A DNA stretch of 8,192 bases. Origin: Planctomycetaceae bacterium (lineage in GTDB: Bacteria; Planctomycetota; Planctomycetia; Planctomycetales; Planctomycetaceae). A model generated the notes under the pieces. The model had not been told where the DNA came from and did not search any database. It saw nothing but the letters and a program-made list of their open reading frames with translations. The stretch spans positions 1-8,192 of the forward strand of contig JAJDEK010000353.1 of assembly GCA_029259875.1 (NCBI GenBank). The letters are read 5' to 3'. The translations under genes were made by a program, and so were the position numbers. Position 1 is the first letter of the stretch; every line of letters starts with the position of its first letter. This document shows, one piece after another, positions 1 through 6,396 of this stretch.

Positions 1-1490
1 AATTGAATCCCCTTTCGTTTTAGTTCGGGTGTCTCCTGAAGAGTTTGCAAATAAGCAGGATGCAAAACCGGTGCGAGTTGAATGACTGAGTTCTCAGGCA
101 CATCTTTGGTAACTTCTTGCAACATATCAGCGGTAATAGAATCGCCCCAGTAAGTCACTTCCATCCCAATTGCATTTGCCCCGTTCAGGCCGCCGGTCAG
201 CAGACTATAATAACTAAGCCAGCAGGGAGCCAATACGACCGTCGCATACATTTGCGAGAGTAGTAGCAAAGCGACAGCAGTGGTTGCAAATTTGGTTGGC
301 AGTTGTCGGTTCAACCAATCGATGGCGATCGCAGCACCTTGACCGATGAAAATCGCAGCCAGGGGAAAGACCATTAAAAACAGTCGAACGCCATCGTAGA
401 CTGTGATCCCCGGGAGCGAAAATAATATTAAAGGCCATAGCAGGGAAAGCAGTAGCAGAACTGCTCCATCTGGTCGACGTTGTTGGTTGTCTCGAAACGT
501 ACGTAGGATTTTCCACGAACCGATCAAACCTAAGACAGAAAGCCCCATCGGTATTGTCGTCAGAAACATCACCCAAGGATAATGCCAGGGCAGATTACGA
601 TCAGTAAACTTTACTCCAAAGTATTCCACATAGAGGGCCACACGCTCCGTAGTTCTGCCAAGATATTCACTGATCCGATCCAAGGGATCAAACCAGAGCC
701 ACGGCCAGCCTGCAAAGAAAATCAATACGCCCACACTTCCCCAACAGAGTAATGGCACAAGTGCTTTTTGTCGCCATTTCCAGAGCGCCCAAATAATGAC
801 AGGAATCGGAATCAAGACCGCCTGAATCTTGGTCAGTAATGCGAGTCCCAGTAGCAGCCCCGTCAGGCAGGACCGTTTATATCCAGGTGGCTGCTCTAAA
901 TTCCAAAAATGAACGACTGATAACACGGCTAGTATATAAAACAGTGCTGTGACCGTTTCCAAAGCCGCCAAATGCGCATGTCCAAATAACCGAGGCATAC
1001 AAATCAAAGTAGCAGCGGCAATCAAACCACCTTTATGTCCACACTGCAGAAAGGTAAACCATCCCACGACAAACACAAGACACGCAAAACAGAAAGCAGA
1101 CGCATAGCGACCGTAGGTTACTACAAAAGGACGATCATCACTGCCTGCAAACCAGGAAACCAATTCGTGCGAAATTCCTATCAGCAATCGCCCCAAAGGA
1201 GGGTGATCGGGCAAGTAATTTGGATGCTCAAAGATTTCCCGCAAGCTATCAGGCGAGAAGATTCCCAAGCCATAGACCTGAATGGCACGGACGAGAAACA
1301 CACCTTGTCCGACATTAAAAGGTTCATCCACGGTCATCCCAGGACCAGCCCCTGTAAAGGAGAGGTCCTGCGCACAATCTAGCTGAGCAGCCACAAGGAG
1401 AAAAGCAATCAGAGAAAGCAGCAGATACCAGAGTGAAGCAGGCAGCCACTTTTTCTTCTCGGATTCGTGATGTTTGTTTAATAGATTCAT
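1..1490 (-). CDS. GT39/PMT-like integral membrane glycosyltransferase, C-terminus cut by window edge
   Basis: The frame is open from the ATG at 1490 down to position 1 (496 codons). I translated both ends and parts of the middle by hand; it is too long and too hydrophobic to be chance. Residues 1-14 are short and charged, followed by a first membrane helix at about 16-36. A loop then holds TVDEP (53-57), the acidic pair typical of GT-C enzymes of the dolichyl-phosphate-mannose mannosyltransferase/ArnT class, and the HPPLGR motif (96-101). Several more hydrophobic helices follow. Near the left edge lies a soluble-looking part with GGLNGANAIG (about 433-442), MEVTYWGD and no stop codon. Family members move a sugar from a lipid-phosphate carrier to an acceptor on the outer face of the membrane; the substrate cannot be read from sequence. 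A TAA codon lies three codons upstream of the ATG, which fixes the start at or after 1490. There is no Shine-Dalgarno sequence. The family call is firm; the precise acceptor is unknown. Confidence 0.9.
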   Translation of the reverse strand, partial: MNLLNKHHESEKKKWLPASLWYLLLSLIAFLLVAAQLDCAQDLSFTGAGPGMTVDEPFNVGQGVFLVRAIQVYGLGIFSPDSLREIFEHPNYLPDHPPLGRLLIGISHELVSWFAGSDDRPFVVTYGRYASAFCFACLVFVVGWFTFLQCGHKGGLIAAATLICMPRLFGHAHLAALETVTALFYILAVLSVVHFWNLEQPPGYKRSCLTGLLLGLALLTKIQAVLIPIPVIIWALWKWRQKALVPLLCWGSVGVLIFFAGWPWLWFDPLDRISEYLGRTTERVALYVEYFGVKFTDRNLPWHYPWVMFLTTIPMGLSVLGLIGSWKILRTFRDNQQRRPDGAVLLLLSLLWPLILFSLPGITVYDGVRLFLMVFPLAAIFIGQGAAIAIDWLNRQLPTKFATTAVALLLLSQMYATVVLAPCWLSYYSLLTGGLNGANAIGMEVTYWGDSITADMLQEVTKDVPENSVIQLAPVLHPAYLQTLQETPELKRKGIQ

Positions 1491-1525
1491 ATCGGTTTAT
1501 AATGAAACATGACGCGCATAAAAAA
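1491..1525 (-). promoter_or_regulatory. Candidate promoter with possible leaderless start for the glycosyltransferase
   Basis: Read on the minus strand, TATAAA (1501-1496) ends five bases before the ATG at 1490. The only sequence between the upstream terminator hairpin and this ATG is about 35 bp, so a dedicated promoter has to sit here if the gene is not fed by read-through. A start point about 6-7 bases downstream of TATAAA would fall on the ATG itself, giving a leaderless mRNA, which fits the absence of a Shine-Dalgarno sequence. No good -35 box is visible: the T-tract of the terminator occupies that place. This is inference from spacing. Confidence 0.3.
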
Positions 1526-1557
1526 ACCCGGCCAAGAGTCTTACCTCTTGGCCGGGT
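1520..1557 (-). terminator. Rho-independent terminator of the HTH-receiver regulator gene
   Basis: A perfect 13-bp stem is formed by 1526-1538 and 1545-1557 (ACCCGGCCAAGAG against CTCTTGGCCGGGT) with a 6-base loop. On the minus strand it is followed directly by seven T residues (1526-1520, the first also closing the stem). The plus-strand side has no T-tract, so it works for leftward transcription only. It lies about 135 bp after the stop codon of the regulator at 1694 and before the glycosyltransferase start at 1490, so it separates the two units. Confidence 0.93.
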
Positions 1558-1693
1558 CTATTCGTTCACGCAAACCAGCAAATCCCTTTGCGATTGTTTT
1601 TGGTTGACCAGCGGGCCGTTCTCTCGACACCGTCCATAATATCGAGAACTACACGTCCCTGGCAATCTCACCACAGGGCATTCTTGCCCGTCA

Positions 1694-2266
1694 TTAGGCG
1701 ATCTGCTTTTTTCGTCCAACCAAGGTCCGAATCCGTTCAGCTAGTAGTGCAGCGTCAAATGGTTTCCGGAAAGTTTCGTTAAACAGAGTTCTGTCGAACC
1801 CACTGGCGTTGTCCTCATCGCTCAGAAGAGCAATCAGTACAGAATCAGTGTAATCTTTGTTACGTCGCAGATTTTGAGCGATCATCAGAGCTTCGTTGCG
1901 ACCCATTGCAAAATCAACAATCACGCAATCAGGGTGCAAAGATTCAGCCTGGATACCAGCTTCAAAACCACTTACGGCGTATTCAATTTTGAAGTCTTCT
2001 GTAGCCATCAAGTCATCAAGGCTTGCTCGAACTTGGGTGTCTGCACCAACGAGCAACAATTTGCCCATTGCTTCATCTTCCAGTTCGCCTAATGGCATGC
2101 CGTGTTCTTTAAGAAATCGAATAAGGTGCTCACGTGGGATTCGACGATCCTGAGAACCGGGAATCCGGTATCCTCTCAAGCGTCCAGAGTCGAACCACTT
2201 ACTAACCGTGCGGGGTGCAACCTTACAGATCTTTGCTACTTGGCCAGTAGTGAAGATCGTTTTCAT
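1694..2266 (-). CDS. DNA-binding regulator: N-terminal MerR/excisionase-type HTH plus C-terminal receiver-like domain
   Basis: The product has 190 aa. Residues 1-57 form a winged HTH of the MerR/excisionase (HTH_17) type: TTGQVAKICKVAPRTVSKWF carries the helix-turn-helix and GYRIPGSQDRRIPREHL the wing. Residues 68-186 resemble a CheY-like receiver. Key positions are largely kept: D76 in LLLVGAD for the acidic pocket, D118 in CVIVDF as the likely phosphoacceptor, S149 at the Ser/Thr switch site, and K168-P169 in FRKPF. The second acidic residue of the pocket is absent or shifted. Classical response regulators have the receiver first, so this order is reversed. The start at 2266 is chosen over an upstream in-frame TTG (2296) because it is an ATG with GGAGAG 6 bases ahead (2278-2273) and the HTH begins right after it. 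No histidine kinase is adjacent, so it is an orphan if phosphorylated at all. It ends in a long 3' tail and a strong terminator and looks monocistronic. Targets are unknown. Confidence 0.9.
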   Translation of the reverse strand: MKTIFTTGQVAKICKVAPRTVSKWFDSGRLRGYRIPGSQDRRIPREHLIRFLKEHGMPLGELEDEAMGKLLLVGADTQVRASLDDLMATEDFKIEYAVSGFEAGIQAESLHPDCVIVDFAMGRNEALMIAQNLRRNKDYTDSVLIALLSDEDNASGFDRTLFNETFRKPFDAALLAERIRTLVGRKKQIA

Positions 2267-2272
2267 TGCGGG

Positions 2273-2278
2273 CTCTCC
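2273..2278 (-). promoter_or_regulatory. Ribosome binding site deciding the regulator's start
   Basis: GGAGAG on the minus strand lies 6 bases before the ATG at 2266. It is one of the clearest Shine-Dalgarno sequences in the window and supports this ATG over the in-frame TTG at 2296. Confidence 0.7.
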
Positions 2279-2296
2279 AATCACATGTCTTGGCAA

Positions 2297-2326
2297 ATTC
2301 TATTTGAAGAAGGGTTACACTTCTTC
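2297..2326 (-). promoter_or_regulatory. Candidate -10 box and adjoining inverted repeat upstream of the regulator
   Basis: On the minus strand TAGAAT (2302-2297) matches the -10 consensus at five of six positions and would give a start point near 2290 and a leader of about 24 bases containing the GGAGAG site. Just upstream is an inverted repeat with perfect 7-bp arms, GAAGAAG (2306-2312) and CTTCTTC (2320-2326), and a 7-base centre. It would occupy the -10/-35 spacer region, where MerR-type proteins classically bind. No consensus -35 is present at normal spacing. The position suggests an operator, possibly autoregulatory, but this is inference. Confidence 0.35.
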
Positions 2327-3245
2327 TGCTTTAACCCCTACTACTGTCAACGGCTATCCTGGCCAGTTAGTTTCAAGTTGTAACCTGAGTAGTCTTGGGT
2401 CGGGGTTTGTTTTCAGAGACAGCATCTCCAAAAACTGTTTCAAATTGCCAATCTTTTAATTTTAAGGAAATTTGGGATCTGGTACGTAATACTTTTGGGG
2501 TCGGACTGAATGACAATCGCAATACCATTCAGATCAGTTCGTCAGACTAGATCCATCTTGTCCTCTCCCCCCTTTACAAACGATTAAATGGAATGAACCA
2601 TTCAAACTGATGTTGACTGGTTCGACGTGGTTTTTACGTCTTTCCGGTTTCAACCGTCTGCCCTAATTGCATCGACGAATCGAAGGTGAGGACTTTAAGT
2701 TCTTTGACAAGAGAGAGTGCAGTAGTGAGAGAGACACTGGGAATAGCTGATAGGGAAGAAACAACTGTGAGGAATATTATGCTGTAATTCCCTACAATTC
2801 AGGGACTTAATCCCCTTCTGGAAAATACTTAAGATATGAACCAAATTTCTTGAGGGACTTGAATTTTTCACGCCATTTCCTGCCTCATTTCCTGCGAGTC
2901 AGAGAGAAACAGGCGGATAATCGTTATGACAACAGCGACCAGCATCAGGTTCCATGCATTTCAACTTTCAGATCTATTACGTCAGTTATGCCGATTCACG
3001 TTGGTCGAGTTTCAAAAATTGATACCAAGCACTCCAAATTTGAATGTCGTTGAAATCTCGCTTTTTTGCTTGCTCTTTCATTGCTGTCTGGCCTAAGATC
3101 AGAACACAATAACCCTAGGGACCTTAGGAACCCATTCGCCAGATATCACTTATGAAAGATTTATCAGCATGATGGTTAGCACATTTCTTATGACTTACAC
3201 TCTCTGCTTCTTATCATAGGCTCCTCTTCTCGTCCCCTATTCGCT

Positions 3246-3266
3246 AAAATTCGACGATCGAAATTT
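3246..3266. promoter_or_regulatory. 21-bp near-palindrome upstream of the HAD-like gene, candidate operator
   Basis: Arms AAAATTCGA (3246-3254) and TCGAAATTT (3258-3266) flank a CGA centre and match at eight of nine positions. The right edge is 26 bp before the ATG at 3293, a location where a repressor could block a promoter or early transcription. No -10/-35 pair is convincing here. The dyad itself is plain in the sequence; the operator role is inferred. Confidence 0.35.
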
Positions 3267-3292
3267 CTTGATCCTGAACTGATCTATTTGTT

Positions 3293-4249
3293 ATGGCACA
3301 AACTCTCCAAGAATATGCTGAATGGTTGGCCCACCGAGATGATCTCATCTGGCCGGTACCTCCAGCGCTAGTGATCCCGAAGGCAACGCCTTACTTGAAA
3401 CCGATGAGGGATATCGCTGCAGTCACATTCAGCCTGTATGGAACATTACTCCATATTTCCGATGGTTGCTTACTGTTTGATCATGAACAGCAATTACGGA
3501 TGCAGATTGCACTCGACAAGACCATCAAAGAATTCAACATGTGGAACAGTATGTCACGCAAACCGGGAGCCCCCTGGGAATATATGCTGTCACAATATCG
3601 CAACATCGTTGACGACCAGAGAATTTCTCGCAAAGTCGCTAAGGGAGAAAAACCGGAAATCAACTCTGTCGAAATCTGGAAACAACTCATCATTCGACTG
3701 CAGAAGAATGAATATCACATTGACGAATCCTTTTATGGTGGGCTGGATGACTTCAGCGCAAAAGTTGCTTACTTCTTTCATTCCTCATTGCAGGGTGTTG
3801 AGGCAATGCCCGATGCACTGGTCACTCTCAGTAAATTAGGAGAGCAAGGCAAAAAAGTAGCTCTTTTCGCTGATGCACAGCCTTTCACTTTAGTTCAAGT
3901 ATTGCGGGGATTGAGTTCTCAAGGTACACTGCCGCCGCTTTCAGAACTCTTCAATCAGGAGTGTTTCTGTTTGTCCTATCGTGAAGAAGTCCGCAAACCA
4001 TCGACGTCTCTTTATGAAAGACTCGTCAACCGTTTCGAACAATTGGAGATTTCACCAGAGCAAATCCTGCATGTTGGGACTCATATTCATGAAGACCTGG
4101 CAATGGCCAAACGCTTTGGAATAAAGACGGTTTTATTTGCCGGTGATTCCCTGAGCATGCAGGCGAGCAAAAAAGAAGTCCGAAATCCCGATTTAAAACC
4201 TGACAGATTGATCACTAATTTGAGCCAATTAGCTGAAATCCTCGATTAA
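3293..4249 (+). CDS. HAD-superfamily-like protein with degenerate catalytic motifs
   Basis: The 318-aa product has the layout of a haloacid-dehalogenase-fold protein with a helical cap (about 60-165) inserted after motif I, but the catalytic residues have decayed. Motif I reads VTFSLYGTLL (44-53): Ser47 stands where the nucleophilic Asp of the usual FDxYGTL should be (codon AGC, checked). Motif II reads VALFADAQ (189-196), with Ala193 at the usual Ser/Thr position. Motif III keeps Lys235-Pro236 (VRKPSTSLYERL). Motif IV reads HVGTHIHEDLAMAK (260-273), with Thr263 replacing the first Asp of the usual GD and Asp268 kept. Without the motif I Asp, normal phosphatase or dehalogenase chemistry is not expected, so a binding, scaffold or regulatory role, or other chemistry, is possible. 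The frame is intact and full length, which argues against recent decay. The ATG at 3293 lacks a clear Shine-Dalgarno sequence; no better start is seen. A FabZ-like gene follows 180 bp downstream on the same strand. The fold call is good; the function is unknown. Confidence 0.82.
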   Translation: MAQTLQEYAEWLAHRDDLIWPVPPALVIPKATPYLKPMRDIAAVTFSLYGTLLHISDGCLLFDHEQQLRMQIALDKTIKEFNMWNSMSRKPGAPWEYMLSQYRNIVDDQRISRKVAKGEKPEINSVEIWKQLIIRLQKNEYHIDESFYGGLDDFSAKVAYFFHSSLQGVEAMPDALVTLSKLGEQGKKVALFADAQPFTLVQVLRGLSSQGTLPPLSELFNQECFCLSYREEVRKPSTSLYERLVNRFEQLEISPEQILHVGTHIHEDLAMAKRFGIKTVLFAGDSLSMQASKKEVRNPDLKPDRLITNLSQLAEILD

Positions 4250-4371
4250 CAAATGCTACCAAGTTTGCTAAGATCGCAAGTTTCAGCGGCGGTGAGTGTT
4301 GCCTTCATTACCTTGTGAATCGTAGGCAGAAACAATATTTGCCTTATTAAAACCATTTCATTCACATGAAG

Positions 4372-4399
4372 GCCCCTACCAACAAACTAGGGCTATTTT
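4372..4399 (+). terminator. Weak hairpin after the HAD-like gene, possible terminator
   Basis: CCCTA (4374-4378) can pair with TAGGG (4388-4392), with one more G-C pair across a bulge, and a run of four T residues follows (4396-4399). It lies about 125 bp after the HAD-like stop codon and just before the ribosome binding site of the FabZ-like gene. The short stem and short T-run make it doubtful. Confidence 0.2.
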
Positions 4400-4429
4400 C
4401 GATAATGCCCCTTTTGGAGAAATGAGACC

Positions 4430-4939
4430 ATGCCACCCAAGTTGCTTTATGATGGAATAGATTTCGATTTTGAGAACCCTTTATTCGGAATCGAAGACAT
4501 CAGAGAAATCAACCCTCAGCGATTTGAGATGGAACAACTTACAGGTATTGTCCATATCGATAACGAAAAGCATGGCATTGTCGGTTTTAAAGATGTCACA
4601 GAGGATGAATTCTGGGTGCGCGGGCATATGCCTGGTTTTCCTTTGATGCCAGGCGTGGTACTTTGTGAATGTTCAGCTCAATTGGCTGGTTTTTACGCTC
4701 GAAAATTCAAATTGCTCGGCGGTGACTTCCTGGGATTTGGTGGAATGAATGATGTTCGTTTTCGCCGCCCCGTCTTTCCAAACCAGCGCTTGGTCATCAT
4801 GGCACAGTTAGCACGCATTCGCGCCGGTAAGCGAGCCGAATTTAACTTCCAAGGACTCGTCGATGGCAAAACGGTCTTCAGCGGCCAAATGATCGGCGTT
4901 CCGATTGATAAGAATCAGCAAGTTCCCGGTACCAGTTAA
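4430..4939 (+). CDS. FabZ-like (3R)-hydroxyacyl-[acyl-carrier-protein] dehydratase, hotdog fold
   Basis: The 169-aa product matches the FabA/FabZ hotdog family, which removes water from 3-hydroxyacyl-ACP to give trans-2-enoyl-ACP in the cytoplasmic type II fatty-acid cycle. The signature GHMPGFPLMPGVVLCECSAQ (65-84) contains catalytic His66 and Glu80, 14 residues apart exactly as in E. coli FabZ (His54/Glu68). NDVRFRRPVFPNQRL (107-121) fits the typical 'kfrrpV.PGd.L' strand, and GKTVFSGQM the closing strand. It is slightly longer than E. coli FabZ (151 aa) because of an N-terminal extension (about 1-25). The GGAGA at 4416-4420, 9 bases before the ATG, supports the start. It is not in a fab cluster here; a degenerate HAD-like gene precedes it and pgi converges on it. 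Planctomycetes often carry several FabZ-type paralogues, so whether this is the main fatty-acid enzyme or a specialised one is open, and I give no symbol. Confidence 0.88.
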   Translation: MPPKLLYDGIDFDFENPLFGIEDIREINPQRFEMEQLTGIVHIDNEKHGIVGFKDVTEDEFWVRGHMPGFPLMPGVVLCECSAQLAGFYARKFKLLGGDFLGFGGMNDVRFRRPVFPNQRLVIMAQLARIRAGKRAEFNFQGLVDGKTVFSGQMIGVPIDKNQQVPGTS

Positions 4940-4953
4940 GCAGTCGGAACCTT

Positions 4954-6363
4954 TCAGCGATTTAGGACTTCCTGCATATTCTTTTTGTAGGCTTCCACTC
5001 CGGGCTGCCCATAGGGATTGATGTTAATCAAACGTCCTTCCAGAACGGTTGCCAGCATCAAAAACTGCAAAGTCTGCCCGACCGTATATTCATCCAGGCA
5101 AGGCAAAATCAAATCAGCCGTAGGGCGATTCGCATCGGCATAAGCCCGATTCGTGCCTTCAATTGCCGCTGAAAGAATACCGGGAACAGTTTTGCCTTCC
5201 AGTTTATTAAGTTCATCCTGGTTTTGATTTTCCGGGACCACAGGAACTGAAACGGGAGTAGAGTCAGGTTGCTCGACAATCAGGTTTGTAATCAGTTTAT
5301 CGAGGGCTCCTTCCTGATGCTGTTGCCCGCGACTGTGCAGGTCTCTAGTGTTCACAACCGTCAGAGGAGTTGCTCCCTTTTCTTCTTTGCCCAGACTTTC
5401 TGCCAGCAATTGATCATACCAGAGCCCTAATGCTTCGAGTCTTTTTCCCCAGGTCGAAAGAATCCGAATCGTGTTGTGCTTCTCTTTTTCAAAGAGATGA
5501 CAGGTCGCCGTGTAGTCCAACACCGGATTATCACCCATCGGCTGAGTGACAAATCGTTGTGTCATGTCGGCTGCCCCTTGCAGTAGTTTTTTGATGTCAA
5601 TCCCCATCACGGCGGCGGGGAATAAACCGACTGCCGTGAAAACAGAAAAACGTCCCCCGACATTATCGGGAATAGGGAAGACGCTTGAGTACCCTTTCTC
5701 ATTGGAGAAATTTCTTAACTTACCTTCCAGACCGGTAATAGGAACGACTAGCGAGCGGCTCTCATCCGAGTCGGTTCCGTAGTAAGCTTCCAACGCTTCA
5801 CGGAACACACGAAATCCGACTGCCGTTTCTAATGTGCCCCCTGATTTACTGATGACAGTCAGACTCCAACGCTGCAACAGATCATGCGGATCCTGGCAAC
5901 CGCTTTGCAATAAAGCCTTGAGTGCCGTCACAGAATCGTTGTCGGCATTATTTCCTTCAAAATAAAGGCGAGGGATACCTTGTCTCTGCTCACGCGTCAA
6001 TTCATTATGCCAGGGATGCGCCAAGGATTCGAACAAAGCGCGCATCCCCATATAGGAACCGCCAATTCCTAAAACTACAAATCGATCCGATTGTTCGCGC
6101 AGCTCCTGGGCCTTGGCTTCGATTTTTCCCAGCAGACTTTCACCCTTGTGTGATTCATATTCATCCAAGAGTTGCTGCGGCAAGTTCTGAAAACCAGCGT
6201 CCAAAGGCTGCTTGTTAGCCGGTATCTGATCGGTACCCAGCAGGGTGATGTCTTTCAGCATTTCTTCTCGCGCTGCGATGAGATCAGGCTGAAGTGTTTC
6301 GTATAATTGATTGTCAATCAAACGTCGTGCTGCTGAATCATCATAGCGTAGGAGATTTGCCAT
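4954..6363 (-). CDS. pgi: Glucose-6-phosphate isomerase
   Basis: The enzyme interconverts glucose 6-phosphate and fructose 6-phosphate in the cytoplasm, linking glycolysis, gluconeogenesis and cell-wall sugar supply. From the ATG at 6363 the product has 469 aa, close to the shorter Bacillus-type PGI rather than the 549-aa E. coli type. Visible motifs are the phosphate-binding SKSGGTLET (172-180), signature 1 around NVGGRFSVFTAVG (234-246), catalytic Glu322 in LLAESLGKE, His343 in RDLHS (21 residues later, as in Bacillus PGI), and signature 2 INPYGQPGVEAYK (448-460) with Lys460. In signature 2 Gly replaces the more usual Asp/Asn/Thr/His before Gln, a minor deviation. An in-frame TTG at 6384 would add seven residues, but it overlaps the purine-rich GAAGAAAGAGA stretch that more likely serves as ribosome binding site for the ATG. 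pyrE lies 33 bp upstream on the same strand, suggesting co-transcription. Its stop codon faces that of the FabZ-like gene across 14 bp. Confidence 0.97.
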   Translation of the reverse strand: MANLLRYDDSAARRLIDNQLYETLQPDLIAAREEMLKDITLLGTDQIPANKQPLDAGFQNLPQQLLDEYESHKGESLLGKIEAKAQELREQSDRFVVLGIGGSYMGMRALFESLAHPWHNELTREQRQGIPRLYFEGNNADNDSVTALKALLQSGCQDPHDLLQRWSLTVISKSGGTLETAVGFRVFREALEAYYGTDSDESRSLVVPITGLEGKLRNFSNEKGYSSVFPIPDNVGGRFSVFTAVGLFPAAVMGIDIKKLLQGAADMTQRFVTQPMGDNPVLDYTATCHLFEKEKHNTIRILSTWGKRLEALGLWYDQLLAESLGKEEKGATPLTVVNTRDLHSRGQQHQEGALDKLITNLIVEQPDSTPVSVPVVPENQNQDELNKLEGKTVPGILSAAIEGTNRAYADANRPTADLILPCLDEYTVGQTLQFLMLATVLEGRLININPYGQPGVEAYKKNMQEVLNR

Positions 6364-6396
6364 TAGAAATGTCTCTTTCTTCAAAGCTTAAAACGA

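Larger units (their letters stand above)
2267..3292. other. Long intergenic region of about 1 kb without a convincing gene
   Basis: Between the divergent regulator (minus) and HAD-like gene (plus), all six frames carry frequent stops. The open stretches present (67 and 56 codons at 2850 and 2926, plus strand) have unremarkable composition, overlap each other in different frames and resemble no protein I know. Small structures are visible: GAATG/CATTC around 2591-2603, GAACCA (2595-2600) against TGGTTC (2618-2623), and CCTAAG (3092-3097) against CTTAGG (3123-3128) enclosing the palindrome CCCTAGGG (3113-3120). None has a following T-tract. The region may hold both promoters and perhaps a small RNA; I cannot identify a known RNA family in it. 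Confidence 0.6.

Noticed and set aside
214..576. 120-codon minus-strand open frame inside the glycosyltransferase
   Set aside because: It is an out-of-frame shadow; the glycosyltransferase frame is open throughout and encodes membrane helices.
1035..1382. 115-codon plus-strand open frame opposite the glycosyltransferase N-terminal part
   Set aside because: Antisense shadow: the opposite strand encodes the conserved DEP and HPPLGR motifs.
1677..1690. GGGCA/TGCCC mini-hairpin just after the regulator's stop codon
   Set aside because: Only 5 bp and no T-tract; the 13-bp hairpin at 1526-1557 is clearly the terminator.
2267..2296. Ten-residue N-terminal extension of the regulator from a TTG codon
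   Set aside because: The TTG overlaps the possible -10 box, has no ribosome binding site, and the ATG at 2266 has a good one and starts right at the HTH.
2345..2350. TTGACA on the minus strand as -35 box for the regulator
   Set aside because: A perfect -35 match, but the bases 16-18 downstream (CAGAAG, AGAAGA, GAAGAA) are not a -10 box, so I preferred the TAGAAT site nearer the gene.
2704..2709. TTGACA on the plus strand as a -35 box for a promoter in the gap
   Set aside because: No acceptable -10 box lies 15-19 bases downstream; the following sequence is GA-rich.
2850..3053. 67-codon plus-strand open frame in the large intergenic gap
   Set aside because: No ribosome binding site, no recognisable motif, composition unlike the neighbouring proteins, and overlap with another open frame of similar quality.
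2926..3096. 56-codon plus-strand open frame starting ATG, with AGGCGG 9 bases upstream
   Set aside because: The possible ribosome binding site is tempting, but the length is within chance and the Cys/Phe/Leu-rich end shows no clear signal or membrane pattern. I would accept it only with conservation or ribosome profiling support.
6364..6384. Seven-residue N-terminal extension of pgi from a TTG codon
   Set aside because: It would be translated from the purine-rich stretch that best serves as ribosome binding site for the ATG at 6363.
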